Program-made: the position numbers and the translations under genes
NCBI GenBank assembly: GCA_034509495.1
Contig: CM067506.1
Location: forward strand, 17,621,328-17,685,327
Length of the DNA: 64,000 bases
Direction: 5' to 3'
Source of the DNA: Acestrorhynchus altus
Taxonomy: Eukaryota; Chordata; Actinopteri; Characiformes; Acestrorhynchidae
In this document: one piece after another, positions 23,460 to 36,292 of the stretch
Position numbering within the stretch: position 1 is the first letter of the stretch
How the letters are laid out: the number at the start of each line of letters is the position of its first letter
The notes under the pieces: model-generated
The model's input: the letters and a program-made list of their open reading frames with translations, nothing else
Told to the model about the DNA's origin: nothing
Database searches by the model: none

Positions 23460-24831
23460 CATTATTTAAAGCCTTAATCATGTCACACAGTCATTTTTCA
23501 CTTTGGAGCAGTGAGTTTTGTTAATCGGCCAGCTGTTTGCTGTTTTTCGCCTCACAGCTCCAGGCTGGATAAATTCACACGTTCTCCCGTAAACGAACCT
23601 ATAAATGCTTCACGTTAAAATGACACACACCACATTTCCACACAGCCTTCCTCAGCGAGAGGTTACATTAAACAGCTGCTGAAAGAAAGGCTTATATTGA
23701 CGCTCATGTTTATTTATTTCATTATCAATGAAAAGAAGACAACAGATACTAATGTAATTTAATTTAACAGTGGGCTTATTTAACATTTTATTGATGTACA
23801 GTAAGTTTACATTGACCTCCACGGTGGCTCATACACGTCTTTTTTATTGCACCTACAAAATAAGCAAATGAATGAAATGAGCGTTCCCCTAATGCGCATC
23901 TATTTTTGCATTTTTGTACATTAGTTCTATGTACTTGTATTTAGTTACTTATACGTTTGTGTATCAAACTCTACGTTTGAAAGTTTGTCGTGTAAACAGC
24001 TTATCAAAGCGCTTCAGTCGGTTTGTTGTTTATGTTTAAATAAGTTTAAAAATTTAAATTGCATTAAATAAATGAACTTTTGGGGGGAAACATACACACC
24101 GACGTGGACTGCATATTTAATTCATAAATAAATAAACATTACATTTGCAGCCCAATTAACAGTTTAATCGCAACCCTAGCGCGGTTTGAGATTTTAAAAG
24201 TATTATTCTGTTTTAAATGTTAGGGATTATGATGACTATTTAGTGAATAACTTAACAACCAAACAATCTAATAACGCAATAACAATTTAATCAACATATA
24301 TTTGCCGCGAGTCTGAAAATGTTCCTAAATTAAAATATTGTCAATTATTATTTGAATCTACTCAATATCAGTCATTACTTCAGTGTGAAAGGTTGAACAT
24401 GGCACGCTTTTGAGGTTTCTTTATGCTAAATAAAGCTATATTTATACTTTTTCATTCAAAACATTTTTAATTGAATGCAATTAATTATACTTTTGTTACA
24501 AATTACACTTAAAAGTTCCTATATTAAGCATTTTAGTCTGAACTGTCTATGCACTGTAGATGATAATAACAAATAAAATTGTGTAGTGGAATTATATGAT
24601 TACAGCAAAGGATATATTTAAAATATTGCACTCATTTTCTGCCCCATGATTTGGTTCCCACAGGTGAAGGTTTGGTTCCAGAACCGCAGGACCAAATACA
24701 AACGTCAGAAACTTGAGGAAGAGGGTCCAGACAACACACAAAAGAAGAAGGGAAACCACCACATCAACCGCTGGAGGATTGCCACCAAACAGGCTGGCTC
24801 TGAGGACATAGATGTCACATCTGATGCCTAA
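21123..24831 (+). CDS. emx1: Emx1-type homeobox gene (empty spiracles homologue), 3 exons, exon 1 broken as read
   Basis: Exon 1 ends at 21460 (donor AAG|gtaaaa), exon 2 is 22689-22873 and exon 3 is 24664-24831 (TAA at 24829). Exons 2 and 3 join in phase 0. They encode an intact EMX homeodomain with the EMX hallmark HGPFARKPKRIRTAFSPSQL just before and inside it, and VKVWFQNRRTKYKRQKLEEE after it. The C-terminal HHINRWRIATKQ block, ending in DIDVTSDA, is also typical of the family. Exon 1 holds the other conserved blocks (CFTIES eh1-like motif, LYPSPELVFPDAVSH, HFFSAQHREPINFYPWVLRNRFF, HRFQ), but in three successive frames and without an ATG. EMX proteins pattern the dorsal telencephalon and act in the nucleus. 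I cannot separate the teleost emx1 and emx3 labels, so the symbol is provisional. The gene is either functional with sequence errors or newly damaged. Confidence 0.85.
21616..21676. repeat. (TA)n microsatellite in emx intron 1
   Basis: About 30 TA units. Confidence 0.95.
22689..22873 (+). CDS. emx1: emx exon 2 (homeodomain helices 1-2)
   Basis: 185 nt after tctctaag. It encodes GNEVAHDSLLLHGPFARKPK and then the homeodomain to SLSETQ, ending CCCAG|gtcagc at homeodomain position 44, phase 0. The reading frame is open and shows strong EMX identity. Confidence 0.93.
23142..23465. repeat. (TTA)n array with 129-bp tandem duplication in emx intron 2
   Basis: Two near-identical 129-bp units, marked by CCGACGTGTTAATG at 23202 and 23331, are embedded in a trinucleotide array. 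Each contains TTA, ATC, TTC and ATA sub-runs. Confidence 0.95.
24664..24831 (+). CDS. emx1: emx exon 3 (recognition helix and C terminus)
   Basis: 168 nt including TAA, after ttggttcccacag. It encodes VKVWFQNRRTKYKRQKLEEE, a QKKKG basic run, HHINRWRIATKQ and a DIDVTS terminus. All are EMX signatures. Confidence 0.94.
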   Translation: MKVWFQNRRTKYKRQKLEEEGPDNTQKKKGNHHINRWRIATKQAGSEDIDVTSDA

Positions 24832-24935
24832 AATCCATTTGAACCAGGCCTAAACTCACATATCAGGCCAAAAAAGCCCTATTTATTTATGTTTGAAGCC
24901 ATGATCATGTCTGAGTTTAAACAGGGCTGCTGAGG

Positions 24936-24938
<3 letters not shown>

Positions 24939-25008
<70 letters not shown>
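24939..25008. repeat. (GT)n microsatellite in emx 3' region
   Basis: About 35 GT units roughly 110 bp after the stop codon, probably within the 3' UTR. Confidence 0.95.
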
Positions 25009-25011
<3 letters not shown>

Positions 25012-25488
25012 AATGACACAGAAAAGGAATGCAGAAATGTGGTCAGTATGAAGGCAGAGTCCACCCAACTCTCGCTACATACTCAAGGGACTGAAAATGT
25101 ACTCAGCGAAACCATGATTTGCCCACTTTTTCTACAACACTGGCAAGTAGCTGAAATGAACATGGCACATTTTATTGGTTAACACAGGCAACTATCAAAT
25201 CATTTTATTTTATTTTTTGTTGTTATTATTATTGTTTGTTTGTAAGTTGAATTCTAAGTATTGTCAACTTTTTCAAGTCAACTAGCAGCTTTGTATTTAT
25301 AGAAAAATATAGATGTACAGCTTATACCTATTGTGCTGGTTATGTACAAGTATACATTAAAAAAATCAAGTACATTCAGACTTCAAACCTTTACAACTAC
25401 CACAAAAACACACTTATTGTACACTTACAATATTAATTTATCTGTATTTTGAATAAGGTTTTCTTGTTGCAGCTCACAACAGTGACAA

Positions 25489-25494
25489 AATAAA
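25489..25494 (+). terminator. emx1: candidate emx polyadenylation signal
   Basis: AATAAA 658 bp after the emx stop. It is the first canonical hexamer I noticed on the + strand, but a GT microsatellite lies between them and no transcript evidence is available. Confidence 0.3.
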
Positions 25495-25967
25495 CAATTT
25501 ATGATGCAAGGAATCATTGTTAAGGCTAGTTTAGACATGAGCTCTACACCCTCAGTGTAGGAATGAGAGAGAAGAAGTGACAGAGAGAGAGAGTGAGTGA
25601 GTGTGTGTATGAGAGTGAGAATGGTAATGCAGGCTGATAGATGCAGGTTACAGTGTAAGCACTTTTTTCTGATTAAGAAATATTTGCCAACTAACATTAA
25701 TTCCTAGATAGCAGTTAATATATTAATGTAAATACAATTTAAAATCATTTTTTTGCAATGAGTCTTGCATATCACACACCTAAACGCTGTCCTAAAAATC
25801 TTGTATCTCCATTTTTGCAGTTTTACACTTTGACATAAGAAACTGTAGTTGTTCTTTATATTATGTTAAAATTGCTGGATGCTGCAAAAATGCTTGGAAT
25901 AAAAATTTCCCTTTTAAGAGTCACTCTGTTGCCTTTTTGGAGATACAAGGTTTTTGCATGATGCATG

Positions 25968-25970
<3 letters not shown>

Positions 25971-26045
<75 letters not shown>
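25971..26045. repeat. (AC)n microsatellite
   Basis: AC run with one CT interruption. Confidence 0.95.
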
Positions 26046-26052
<7 letters not shown>

Positions 26053-27203
26053 GCATGCTGGTACTGAGTAATCCTTAAAGTTATTCAGTTGAAACACACA
26101 CATATAACACCTGCTGGTTGTGTGTTCCTCTTGTCTTGTCTCGATGCACTCCTGTCAAAAGAAAAAAGGAAGGAATCTGTGTTAAACGAACCTGCAGGTC
26201 ACCTCTCATCCCAGCATTTGACCCTAAGTCCATGTGGAAGCAGGACCAGCCAAGTACTATGACACCTGAGAATGACACTGAAGAGCAAAGAATGGATGGA
26301 CAGAGAAAGGCAGTGGGCGGGTGGGGGTTTGTGAGTCAGTAGGTTTGTTTTGAGTCAGACACCCTATCCTGCACACAGGTGCACACATACTGCACCCTCA
26401 AAAGCCCACCGTTACATCACACATACCATTCATTCTCCAGGCCCACTTTCTAGTCCACTATACAGCTGTGAAAAGAAAGGAAACATGATAAACATGGAGA
26501 TGTATCTTCTGCCAGCTGTGGTGAGAAGACTTTAAAACCTGTTAGTTATTGTTAAATAACCAGAGAATACAATTAAATAAATGCTTAATTTCTTAGCCCA
26601 CAAGCCTGTCAGATAAATTAGCTAAAGTCAGCCTCTGTTGATCAAAGCCCAAGTGGACCATTCAGCCATGGTTATTACATAAAATTTGACCCAAAACTTT
26701 GAATGGTTCAGTGAGGCATGGAAATAATTCAGCATGTATGTTTTTATCTACAGAGACATCCCTCAGAGCAAATCTGTTAACAAATAATAACAACAGAACT
26801 GAAGAAAAAGCCTTGAAAAGATTTCTCATTTCTGTTTCCAAAAGGCACATTCATAAAACACTCAGTCATGGTTTCAGTCATGTCTATTCTATTGCAGAAT
26901 GTCCTATCTAGAGCAAATAGTCACACAATAAACTGTTGAATCTGTTTCTATTTTAACCACTGAGTGCAAACTCTGATCTGTGAAGGGAAACATTTATACC
27001 ATTCAAATAATTTAGGTTTTACTTAATGTCTGAGTCAAAGGCCAACCAACAAATGGTATGTATGAAACATGCTGAGATAAATATAGTCAGGTGACAAATT
27101 AAAGGAAAGGCTAGGATAGATGGAGACTCGGAACGAGGGAATCAATAGAGAAAGTTCAAGGCAGATGTACTTCAAGATGCACTGTGGCATGTTATAAAAA
27201 TAT

Positions 27204-28642
27204 ATTCCTCTCCAAAAGTATTGGAACTGTGAGGCCAACCCCTTTATTTTGCAGTAGACTAAAACATTTGGGTTTGATATTAAAAGACAAACATGAGATA
27301 AAAGATCATCATTTCAGCTTTCATTTACAGTTATGTTCATCTGATATACAGTTCAGAGGCAATATTTGTCTGAACCCCCCATTTCTATTGTGAGTATTGG
27401 AAGAGATAAACTTGACATAAATTAAAGTGAATAAGATTTAATATTTATTTAATATTTAGTTGAAAATCATTGCTGCATGAAGGCACTGACCCACTGACAT
27501 CACTAAACTTTTGCATTCTTCTTTTGTGATGCTTTTCCAGAATTTCATTGCACCCTATTTCAGATGGTGTTTGTTTAAGTGTTATTCCCTTCAGTCTCCT
27601 CTTTAGCAGGAAAAAAAGCTTTATAAGGATTAAGTCTGGAGATTGACTAGGTCAGTCTAAAACCTTCCACTTTTTTCCCCTCTTGAACTCCTCTGGCAGC
27701 ATGTATTGGGTCATTATCTTGCTGCATAATGAAGGATCTATTAATCAGTTTGGTTGCATTTTTCTTTAAATTGACAGTTAAAATGTTTCTGTAGACACCT
27801 GAGTTCATTGTACAGAACATCATGCATTTCATCATCAATGAAGATTAATGAGCCTGTCTCAGAAGATGCCACGCAAGCTCATGCAATTACATGACCTCCT
27901 CTGTGTTTCACAAATGAGCTTTTATGTTTGAGATCATGACCAGATCCTTTCTTTCTCTAAATTTTAGCCTTCCTATCATATTGATAAAGGTTTATCTTTG
28001 TCTCACCGGTCCATAAAACATCTGAGGCATGGCTCATTACTTCTTGACAAATTCCAACCTGGCCTTCCTGTTCTTCTAATTAGTGGTTTGCATCTTCTGG
28101 TGAAATCTCTGTATTTGTGGTCATAAAGTCTTCTGCAAACAGTAGTTTGTTTCACTAACAGTTGTTTTAGGGCAGCATTTACAATGATTATGTCAACTCC
28201 TGTTTTCCTTGGTCTACCTGTTTTTACATTTGTTCCTTAGTACACCAGTGATGACTTTCTTCTTCAGGACATTCCAAACAGTTGTAATGGCTATAGCCGA
28301 TATTTGTGCAATGGCTCTGATTGCCAGCTCTCTGGTTTTCATACTGGTTACTCCTTTAACTATAAGTACACAGTCTGCACAGGCAAACACAAATCTGAAA
28401 CTGAGCATAGACATCAAGTGTTATTTATTGTTTGAATAATCAATGGAACATGGCACACCTGGGCACCAACACAAATGTCACATGTTCCAATACTTTTGCC
28501 CACAAGAAAAGTTCAGGCAAAAATGTATCAGTTCCAGATGAAACCGTTTCTGAAAAAAGCTGAAATGTTGATCTTTTGTCTCACATTCATCTTTTTATAA
28601 TAAAGGGATTGGCCTCAGTGTTCCAGTACATTTGGGGGAGTG
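27204..28642 (-). mobile_element. Tc1-like transposon, inactive, with long TIRs
   Basis: Ends are inverted: TCTCCAAAAGTATTGGAACT on the left and CACTCCCCCAAATGTACTGG (reverse complement) on the right, with homology over about 100 bp. The - strand interior has broken transposase pieces: a helix-turn-helix part (KTRELAIRAIAQISAI, about 28340) and a catalytic part (FIMQQDNDPIH, about 27725). Many stops and frameshifts. Confidence 0.75.
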
Positions 28643-29714
28643 CATTTAGCAGACCCAGAAGTAGTCTTCACTACTGGGGCACAAACGCCAGGAGTCTTAG
28701 TCACAAGGCTGCTTGATGTCTGCATTTTAATCTACTGGAAAGACACCAGTAAACAGGGGTGAGCATTTGTGTGCACTTAGTGAGAGTGGTGAATATGCAT
28801 TAGTGAAATGTAAGGAAGAGAGCAGATGTTCCTGACTGAGAATGCAGGACATGACCAAACCTTGCCAGTCAGAACAGGTCGTCCATAACTACACAGAAAA
28901 AGACATATATAGAAGGGTGGCAGTGCATAAACTCTTCATCACAGTGGCTCTGAAACACCAGGTGCTGGTCAACATCTGTAAAAAGCGATTTGGTCACATG
29001 AACTGTTTTTCAGAACAAGCATGAATTTGTGACTTACCCCATGAGAACAGTAAAGACCTGATGGTTTGCCAGAGCTAAATGAAGAAAGTCGTTTTGACTG
29101 ATTATCCTATGATGAGACATTTCTGTCTTGACAGGAGGTGCCTTTTTAATTCAGAAAGCACAAGTGGTCACTGACTGGTTGGATGAGAATTAATCTATGA
29201 TATTCACAATCAACAGATCTCAGCTTAAGTGAACACATACAGAATTTTCTAGAGTTCTATATAAATTTGACCTAAAAAGAATTTTAAGTCTTTAAAGTAG
29301 GAATTAAAAAGGAGAACCAAATCAAACAAATGAGATATAAACATTACACTTTGTGATTTCTTTATTGAGGGAAATAATTCAATATTACATATCTGTGAGT
29401 GGCAAAAGTAAGTGAACGTTTGAATTCAGTTTGTGGTGCAACCAAATCAACAAATAGGATTATTGGACTCATTCATCCACAAAACATTATTCCAATAGAC
29501 CTCTGGTTTGTCCATGTGATCTTTAACAAACTGCTGAACAATGTCGTTTTTGGAGAGCAGCATCTTTCTCTTTGCACTCCTGCCATGCACACTATTTGTT
29601 GTTCAGTGTTATCTTTGGTTCCTCTGTTTCCTCTTCAATTATGGTCCTCAACAATTCTCCTGCCCACTACATATCCACAAATGTGTTGTGGAGATCAGAC
29701 TTTAAGAGATTTGA

Positions 29715-29906
29715 ATTCACACACCAGGGGGCAGTGAGCACACGTGCCTGGAGCAGTGTGCAGCCCTATCCTCAGCACCCAGAGAGCAGCTAGGGAGTTC
29801 AGTGCCTAGTTCAAGGCCACTCATGTCCTGTCAGTTCATGGAATCAAACCAGCAACCTTCCAGTCACAAGGCTGGTTCCCTAACCACCAGGCCACAGCTG
29901 TTCCAC
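29715..29906 (-). mobile_element. tRNA-derived SINE
   Basis: On the - strand, an A-box-like TGGCCTGGTGGTTAG and a B-box-like GGTTTGATTCC are spaced as in a tRNA promoter. They are followed by a tail with CCTTGAACTAGGCACTGAAC. Confidence 0.65.
29721..29735 (+). promoter_or_regulatory. CTCF-like motif at the edge of a SINE
   Basis: ACACCAGGGGGCAGT matches the CTCF core at 14 of 15 positions. It sits in the 3' part of a minus-strand tRNA-derived SINE between emx and sfxn5. Confidence 0.4.
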
Positions 29907-29919
29907 AGGCTGAATTGCT

Positions 29920-30225
29920 TTCAGTGCCTCATCCCCTGCTCCTAAAACCATCCCAAATGTATTGCATGGAGCAACCCCATTCCAGAGAACACATTTCCAT
30001 AGCTCAATACAGAAAAGGTATATACCCTTCTAGCTCACTCCTGGCATTAGGCATGGTGCCAATAGGTTCATGTTTATCTGCTCAAGAGAATCCTATTCAA
30101 CTGGCAATACTCAAACATTGACTAGACAGTGTGTTTCAGAAATGGATATAACTTAGATTAGCGGAATGCATTCAGTAGTATCCAGGAGTGTTCACAAACA
30201 TTTGTTCATACAGTGTATTAAAACC
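29920..30225 (+). repeat. Dispersed fish repeat, + orientation
   Basis: Contains AATAGGTTCATGTTTATCTG followed by TCCTATTC, also present at 195-280. The end ACAAACATTTGTTCATACAG resembles the terminus of a common fish DNA element. Confidence 0.5.
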
Positions 30226-31235
30226 AACAACATACCGCACTTTGGGCCTAGTCCTTCCTTGAATGATGTTACAATTCTCTACTGAAAGGAAAATGCAGTC
30301 CTTGGCTTAATGATAGTCTGTGAATGTTGCTTTGTGTATGTTTAAAAATATGTGATTTGTACCATTTTGACAGAAAGTTTCACCTCAGTGCTAAGGTTTA
30401 TAATAGCAAATGTTGTGCAACTCTGCATGAGTGCACATCTGCGGGGGTATCCCTAAAGCTGTTCTATATGGTTAATGATTCTGCATGTGGCTTCATGTCC
30501 CACCCTCTCTCACCATGGCCCACCTTGACCTGTTGCCATGACGACCAGGTAGGAAAAACAAAGTGGCCCCTCCTTCCTGATCTGGATGGATCTAATGATA
30601 AGGGAGGTGAAGTTTACAAGACTCATTTTACAGCACTGCCAAAAGAACACAAACATGGCCAAATACAATCAAAAGATACAATCATTTCCTGTAAATAAAC
30701 TTAAAGGCAGAAAAAGAGACAGTGTATGAACTTGTTCTTGACTGGTAGCACTGTTTTTATCATGAAATAAGCACTACAGAGAACAGCTTTAGGCAAAATT
30801 TTAGAGAAAATACAGGTGTTCATGGTGGACTCTTTATTATGGCAGGGAATAAGAACATGCAATGAAGGAATTTTGGAAAAGAATAGGAAATACAAGACCA
30901 GTACAGGCTTGTTTCTCGAGTGTCACATGTTCCTTATCATTTATAAGGCATCACTCATAGAAAAAAAATACAATGCTGAACAAAGCATGGGTGAAGCTGG
31001 CATTGCAGAGTCATAGCTTTTAACTGATGTGGATGAATATGGCGCAGGCTTCAAGGCTTTCCATATTCAAGGGTAAACTCAGCAGTGACACACTTGCTGT
31101 CACTTCCTAATCATCTCCATTTTTGAGTTTGAGTACATATACGTGTAAGAATTCACTACATTTCTTAATTGATACTACTACTACTGCAGAATCTCTGTTT
31201 ACAGATAAATACTGTATATTTGCTTAATCTATCAT

Positions 31236-31246
31236 TTTATTTTATT
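31236..31246 (-). terminator. sfxn5: candidate sfxn5 polyadenylation signal
   Basis: Two overlapping AATAAA hexamers on the - strand about 840 bp past the sfxn5 stop. The surroundings are AT-rich, so chance occurrence is possible. Confidence 0.3.
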
Positions 31247-32079
31247 TAAATAATTACTATTTAAATCAATAAAATGCAATTAGTTAATTTGATTTATTAA
31301 ATTAATATAATTACTAATACCATAATAATTACGAACATGCCCTAAAAGGAAATGAATCATCCTTCTAAAGGTGAGGCTTCCATCTGTTCTTGAAGAAATA
31401 TAAAATTACACTAAATGTGATGATCAGGTTAAATCTACAGTGGATAAATGCAGTACAAATTCATTTGAATTGTCATTGCTGTGCATTTGTCTACAGTTGT
31501 TAGTCTAATGTTAAAGCATAAAGATGTTAGACAGAGATCTTATAGACAGGGGATCTGACCTTATCAAATGATTTCCCTGGATTAAAATCAGTTGAAATTG
31601 AAAGCAGTATACTTATCCTGCCTGTTAAACAAGAAGTTGCTAAAGTGTAAACACTGTATTTAATTATAATTAATACATGATCATGTTTTCTATGAAAAGC
31701 AGCGGCTACAAAACTGGACATTATGGAACTCAATTTATGATAACAGCGTTAATTTCCTGTTGATTCTTAACTACCTAATAGCATATTCAAACAAATGCAA
31801 AAAAATGAAGACAAGTGATTAGCACCGGCATGTGAATACGCCTTTCACAGTATGCAAGTGATGATAAATTCCACACACACATCCGTGGCAGGTTAGAACC
31901 AAACACAGGGGGAGGAATGTCCTCACAGCTTTCTTTAGCATGACTGGGCTGCATGGAGCGCCACGCTTCGTTACATCACTGCACTTTGGACTCACAGCTT
32001 CACAGCCATCGGATGTAAACGGTGTCCTGACCTACAATTTGCAGCCGTTTTTCACCTGGCATTCCACCATTCTGATTGG

Positions 32080-32157
32080 TTAAAGACCCTTGTTGTAGGT
32101 TAGGACCTTGCACTCTGTCGCCACAGAGATTTCTGGCTCAAGCTGAGAGACATGAAT
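32080..32157 (-). CDS. sfxn5: sfxn5 exon 14 (last coding exon)
   Basis: 78 nt encoding IHVSQLEPEISVATECKVLT and YNKGL, then TAA at 32082-32080. QLEPEI and YNKGL match the conserved SFXN5 C terminus. The acceptor ctccatctccag is strong. Confidence 0.94.
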   Translation of the reverse strand: MHVSQLEPEISVATECKVLTYNKGL

Positions 32158-32262
32158 CTGGAGATGGAGGGAGAGAGAGAATGTTTTTTTCCCATGTGTT
32201 TAAAAAACTATTTTTGTCATGATCACAGTTTTTGGACTAAATTGTCTTTGACAGTCAAGTTT

Positions 32263-32323
<61 letters not shown>

Positions 32324-35300
32324 ATGCATGCACTGAATACATCGAGGGATAAACTAAAGCTCGTCAACTGTTCATCTTAAGTATTTTTAAATGAGCAGTA
32401 ATGTGTACCAGGATCATCGTTAGACTGATCGACTCAAAGCCTCTTGCACACATCTTCAATTACCTACAAAACTATAACATTTACAGTTCTGTGTACATCA
32501 TTTTATATATCCATGTTAAGGATCTGATCTCTCTGCTAAAAATGACATTCATTAACTGTAAATATCCACTCATTAAGATGTTTAAAATGTTTAATCAAAC
32601 ATGAATTAAGAGAGTTGTGTCTCTTCCATCAGTGCCTAGAGCATTTTTTCACAGACATTTTTTCTCGGGCAAAACCGACGCTCGGAGGGAAAAAAATTTT
32701 GCACGCAAAAATAACATGATGAGCTCTGGTAAACGTCCAAAGCAGAGCTAAAACGCGCAATATTTTGCTCAGAAACAGATGGCAAGGAGTGCGCGAGCGC
32801 GTGAGGCTGAATCTGAAACAGACGTGCCGTGGGGTGTGAAAAGGTGGGGGTACAGGAGCGGCGGATTTTTGGGAGCACACTCGTCTGGAACCCTCTGAAA
32901 CGTGTAAAGAGGGAGCGAGGAAGTGAGAGGAGAGGAGGAGGGGAGAGGAGAGAGAGGAATGGAAGAAGTTGGCAGCACATATGTCTGTAGTTCAGTAACC
33001 ATATGGATGAACAGCTTATTACAGACCATTTTAAATCATAACCCTCTCCACCAGAGACAAAGAGAGAGAGAGAGATATGGGATGGTGGAGATTGTGCTGT
33101 TATATGTAATGTGGTGCTGTGTAGAGCTGTTGTGTTGCTTTGTGTGGCGTTGTGCTGTAATACTGCTGCTGTTTTGTTCTAATAGGCAGTACCGTCAGTG
33201 GTGTGCAGTGTAGTGTGCGATGGCTTGGATTATGCTAAAATTGGTCTTGGCTTAGACTTGGGATTCTAGGACAAGGGAACGTTTATTAGAAGTGTGTGGA
33301 AGTTTTTAGACTTCTGGTTACACACAAAATTATTATGTATTTCAATGTTCATTAGAGAAACCTAAAAGGGTTATTTTAAGGCTTTCCTCCAAGGAAATCT
33401 CTATGACATTGTTATTTTAAAGAGCGGTCTATTGTGCATCTCATACTAACCAGCCAAGGTTAGAGGTTTCTCCTTTCGCATACAAGGACTTTTCTCAGGA
33501 ATAGCCACCATCATGAGTAACGTCTAGTCTAGTTATAGCGTGCCTGTCTCAGGAAACTGATAAAAAGTATCAAAAAACACTGTCAAAGTGATTATAATGG
33601 TTCTCAATATGTGGTTCTCCTGAGTTATCAAATCTGTTTTAGTTATATGATTTTCTTTGGAATAACGGTTCACAGTATGTCACTGCCTCATTATACATCT
33701 GTGCAAAGGAAACTACAGTATTTCCATCCTATAGCACCTTTAAATATACATCTCATGAGGTTAGTCATGTATTATGCACATGGAAAACAAATCAAAATCA
33801 CTGGGATTTTAGGACCTCAGAATGAATGTACACTGTCTGACGAATGAAAATTAAGGGATTAAAAGATGAAACAGAAGACCAATCATGAGGAGTGTGCAGG
33901 ACTGTTTGCTCACCTGGCTGTTTTGTGGAAACAGACTGATGGCAAGTGGCAGAGCAAGGCTGAAGGCACAGAGACACACCAGGCTGTGCACTGGCAGGAC
34001 AAAGCGAGAATGTTTCTGTAGTAGAGGGAGTCTAACAAAGACAAGTGTACAGATAAAAAAAGAAAACACACAAAATTAAGAATAATCAATAATTCAACAC
34101 AACAAAAAGAAAACTCAGCATCCTAAGCATTCCTGCAATCATAGCTATTAAAACCCCTCTTTCTCCGACACTTCCTTTCTGTGACATCGCTCTGTGGCTG
34201 ACACCTGCCTCACCCCTCACTCTCGGCCACAGTGCGCGTGGGGGCTTGTGGGATAGTGTGCTCGGCAGGAGTCCTCCAGAGCACTCCTGCTCTAATGAAG
34301 GCAACGGCTGCCTAATGACGACTTCATCAACACATTCGCATGATGAGCTTTAATTGGCCAATAGACACGACTAGGCACTCTGTGTCTGCGTGCTTGTGCC
34401 CAAGCATGTGTGTCTGTTCGCTTGAAGAGAAGCGGTCTTGATGTGTGTGTGTGTGTGTGTGTGGGGGGGGGGGGGGGAAGCAGTAACGAAAGAAGTGCGT
34501 TAAAGATCTTCTTCCATCAATTGTTTCAAATGTGTCATCATGGTCATCAGTCACTCTTAATTTGGTCTGAGAAAAAGCAAGAGAAAAGGAAAGAACACTA
34601 CAGATAAAAGAGCAAAGGGCAAAGCGGCAGCAGGGAGAGCAGGACAGAAACACGCTGAGTGAATGGAAGTGGCAGACGGTAGGAGGCCTGCAGGTAGAAA
34701 ACTATGCTAAAAGTTCACACATCACACACATATATCACACACACTCCTCTCAGCACAGTAATCCATCACATGCAACCCCCCATTACACTGACCCTTTTGC
34801 TCCCCTGTTCTCGCTCCATTGAAAGCCAGTGAAGGTGAGCTGACAGGCATTAATGCATAGGACATCTCACCATTTGCCTTCTCTCACAGACACACCTGTG
34901 AGTAAAAGACTGAAGAGCAGTTGAGACAGAACCTGTCAGCCACAACAAAGCCAATCAAAGTCTCTTACTGTATATTCAATTAAGATGAAAACTATTACAC
35001 AGTCATACCCTGGCCCTGGGGTTCTCCCTTAACTTCAGCTAATGAAGGCCTTCAAGAGCATCCAAATGTTAGAGCCAGTATGTTTAATCTGACCTCACCA
35101 GGGCTGTAGATCACCAGGACAAGGAGCATGCAGGACCAGGAACTGAACTCAACACGCAGAAATAAAGCATTAAACAGAACCATTTGGTGGAGCCTGAGAA
35201 CCAGTTTGAGATCTTCAGCTCTATATGAATGTACTGACCTCTCCAGCACTGTCATTAGCATGGGCGGCAGGACCAGAATGGGCATGGGAAGGACCACTCG

Positions 35301-36259
35301 TGTCACAGCAGTCTCCAACAGAGCCTGAAAAAAGGAATGTCAACTCACAATTAAAGCTGTACAATCATACTTTTTTAACCACCTATATTATTTGCAATCA
35401 AGTTGGAAAGGGCTAAAGCAAAGCATAAAAATGCATTCAGTTACTGTATGTTGCCCGTATTGTTGACAAAGATGCGCAAATACAGAATCACAACTTGTCT
35501 AGTCCCTGCAGAGAAGTACTGCCAATAGATTAAGACTCTCTGTAGCAGATAAACATAAATCTATAAATCTATAAACCCCCCAGCACTGAGCTGTGAACCA
35601 GTGGAACTGAATTCTCTGTAATGAAGGTGTTCCATCCAATTCTTTTGTGAGGAGTTTGAACTCAACATCTCCAAAAATAAACTATGTAAGAAAAAAACAG
35701 AGTAATAAATAAACATTTGTAAAAATAAATAATAAAGTAAAAGCCATCTAATTAAATGTCTTCAGCTTTTTACAGTCCACATAAGTGGATTGGAAGCACT
35801 AGCAACAGCCACAACTAATCAGAAAAATGTATCGTTACATACTTTATCAACAATAACAAAGTCATACTATCCAGCCATAGAATTAGTTATTATTATTTAT
35901 TATTGTCATTACCATATCATTATTAGCATATTACCATATTATCACCATTACTGTTAAGATACGGAAACTCAGTTATGCTTCAATACAGTTTACATTGCTA
36001 GTATGCTTATGGAGATACCCACATATCCACTGTCTGCATATTTGCACATATTGCTCATATTGCACATTTATAACTTGCACATTGCACATCTATAACTGTC
36101 TACACTGTGATCTCCTGCACGATGCCTACTTATTGCACACTGCACACTTGTACAGTTCTTGTTTGCACTTTACTACTACACTACTACTTTGCACTTCTGG
36201 TAGATGCTAACTGCATTTCGTTGCTATGTACTTGTACTGAACAATGACAATAAAGTTGA

Positions 36260-36292
<33 letters not shown>

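Larger units (their letters stand above)
24832..32079. other. emx-sfxn5 convergent intergenic region
   Basis: It holds the emx 3' UTR, GT and AC microsatellites, a degraded Tc1-like transposon (27204-28642), a SINE (29715-29906) and a dispersed-repeat copy (29920-30225). 30.3-32.0 kb is AT-rich and may include the sfxn5 3' UTR. No other gene seen. Confidence 0.5.

Noticed and set aside
23080..23481. Asn/Tyr/Lys homopolymer ORFs on the - strand
   Set aside because: Translation of the TTA microsatellite array; no biological coding signal.
32636..33029. Overlapping ORFs on the - strand between sfxn5 exons 13 and 14
   Set aside because: Low-complexity, pyrimidine-rich on that strand and intronic. 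The sfxn5 exons on both sides splice in phase without it.
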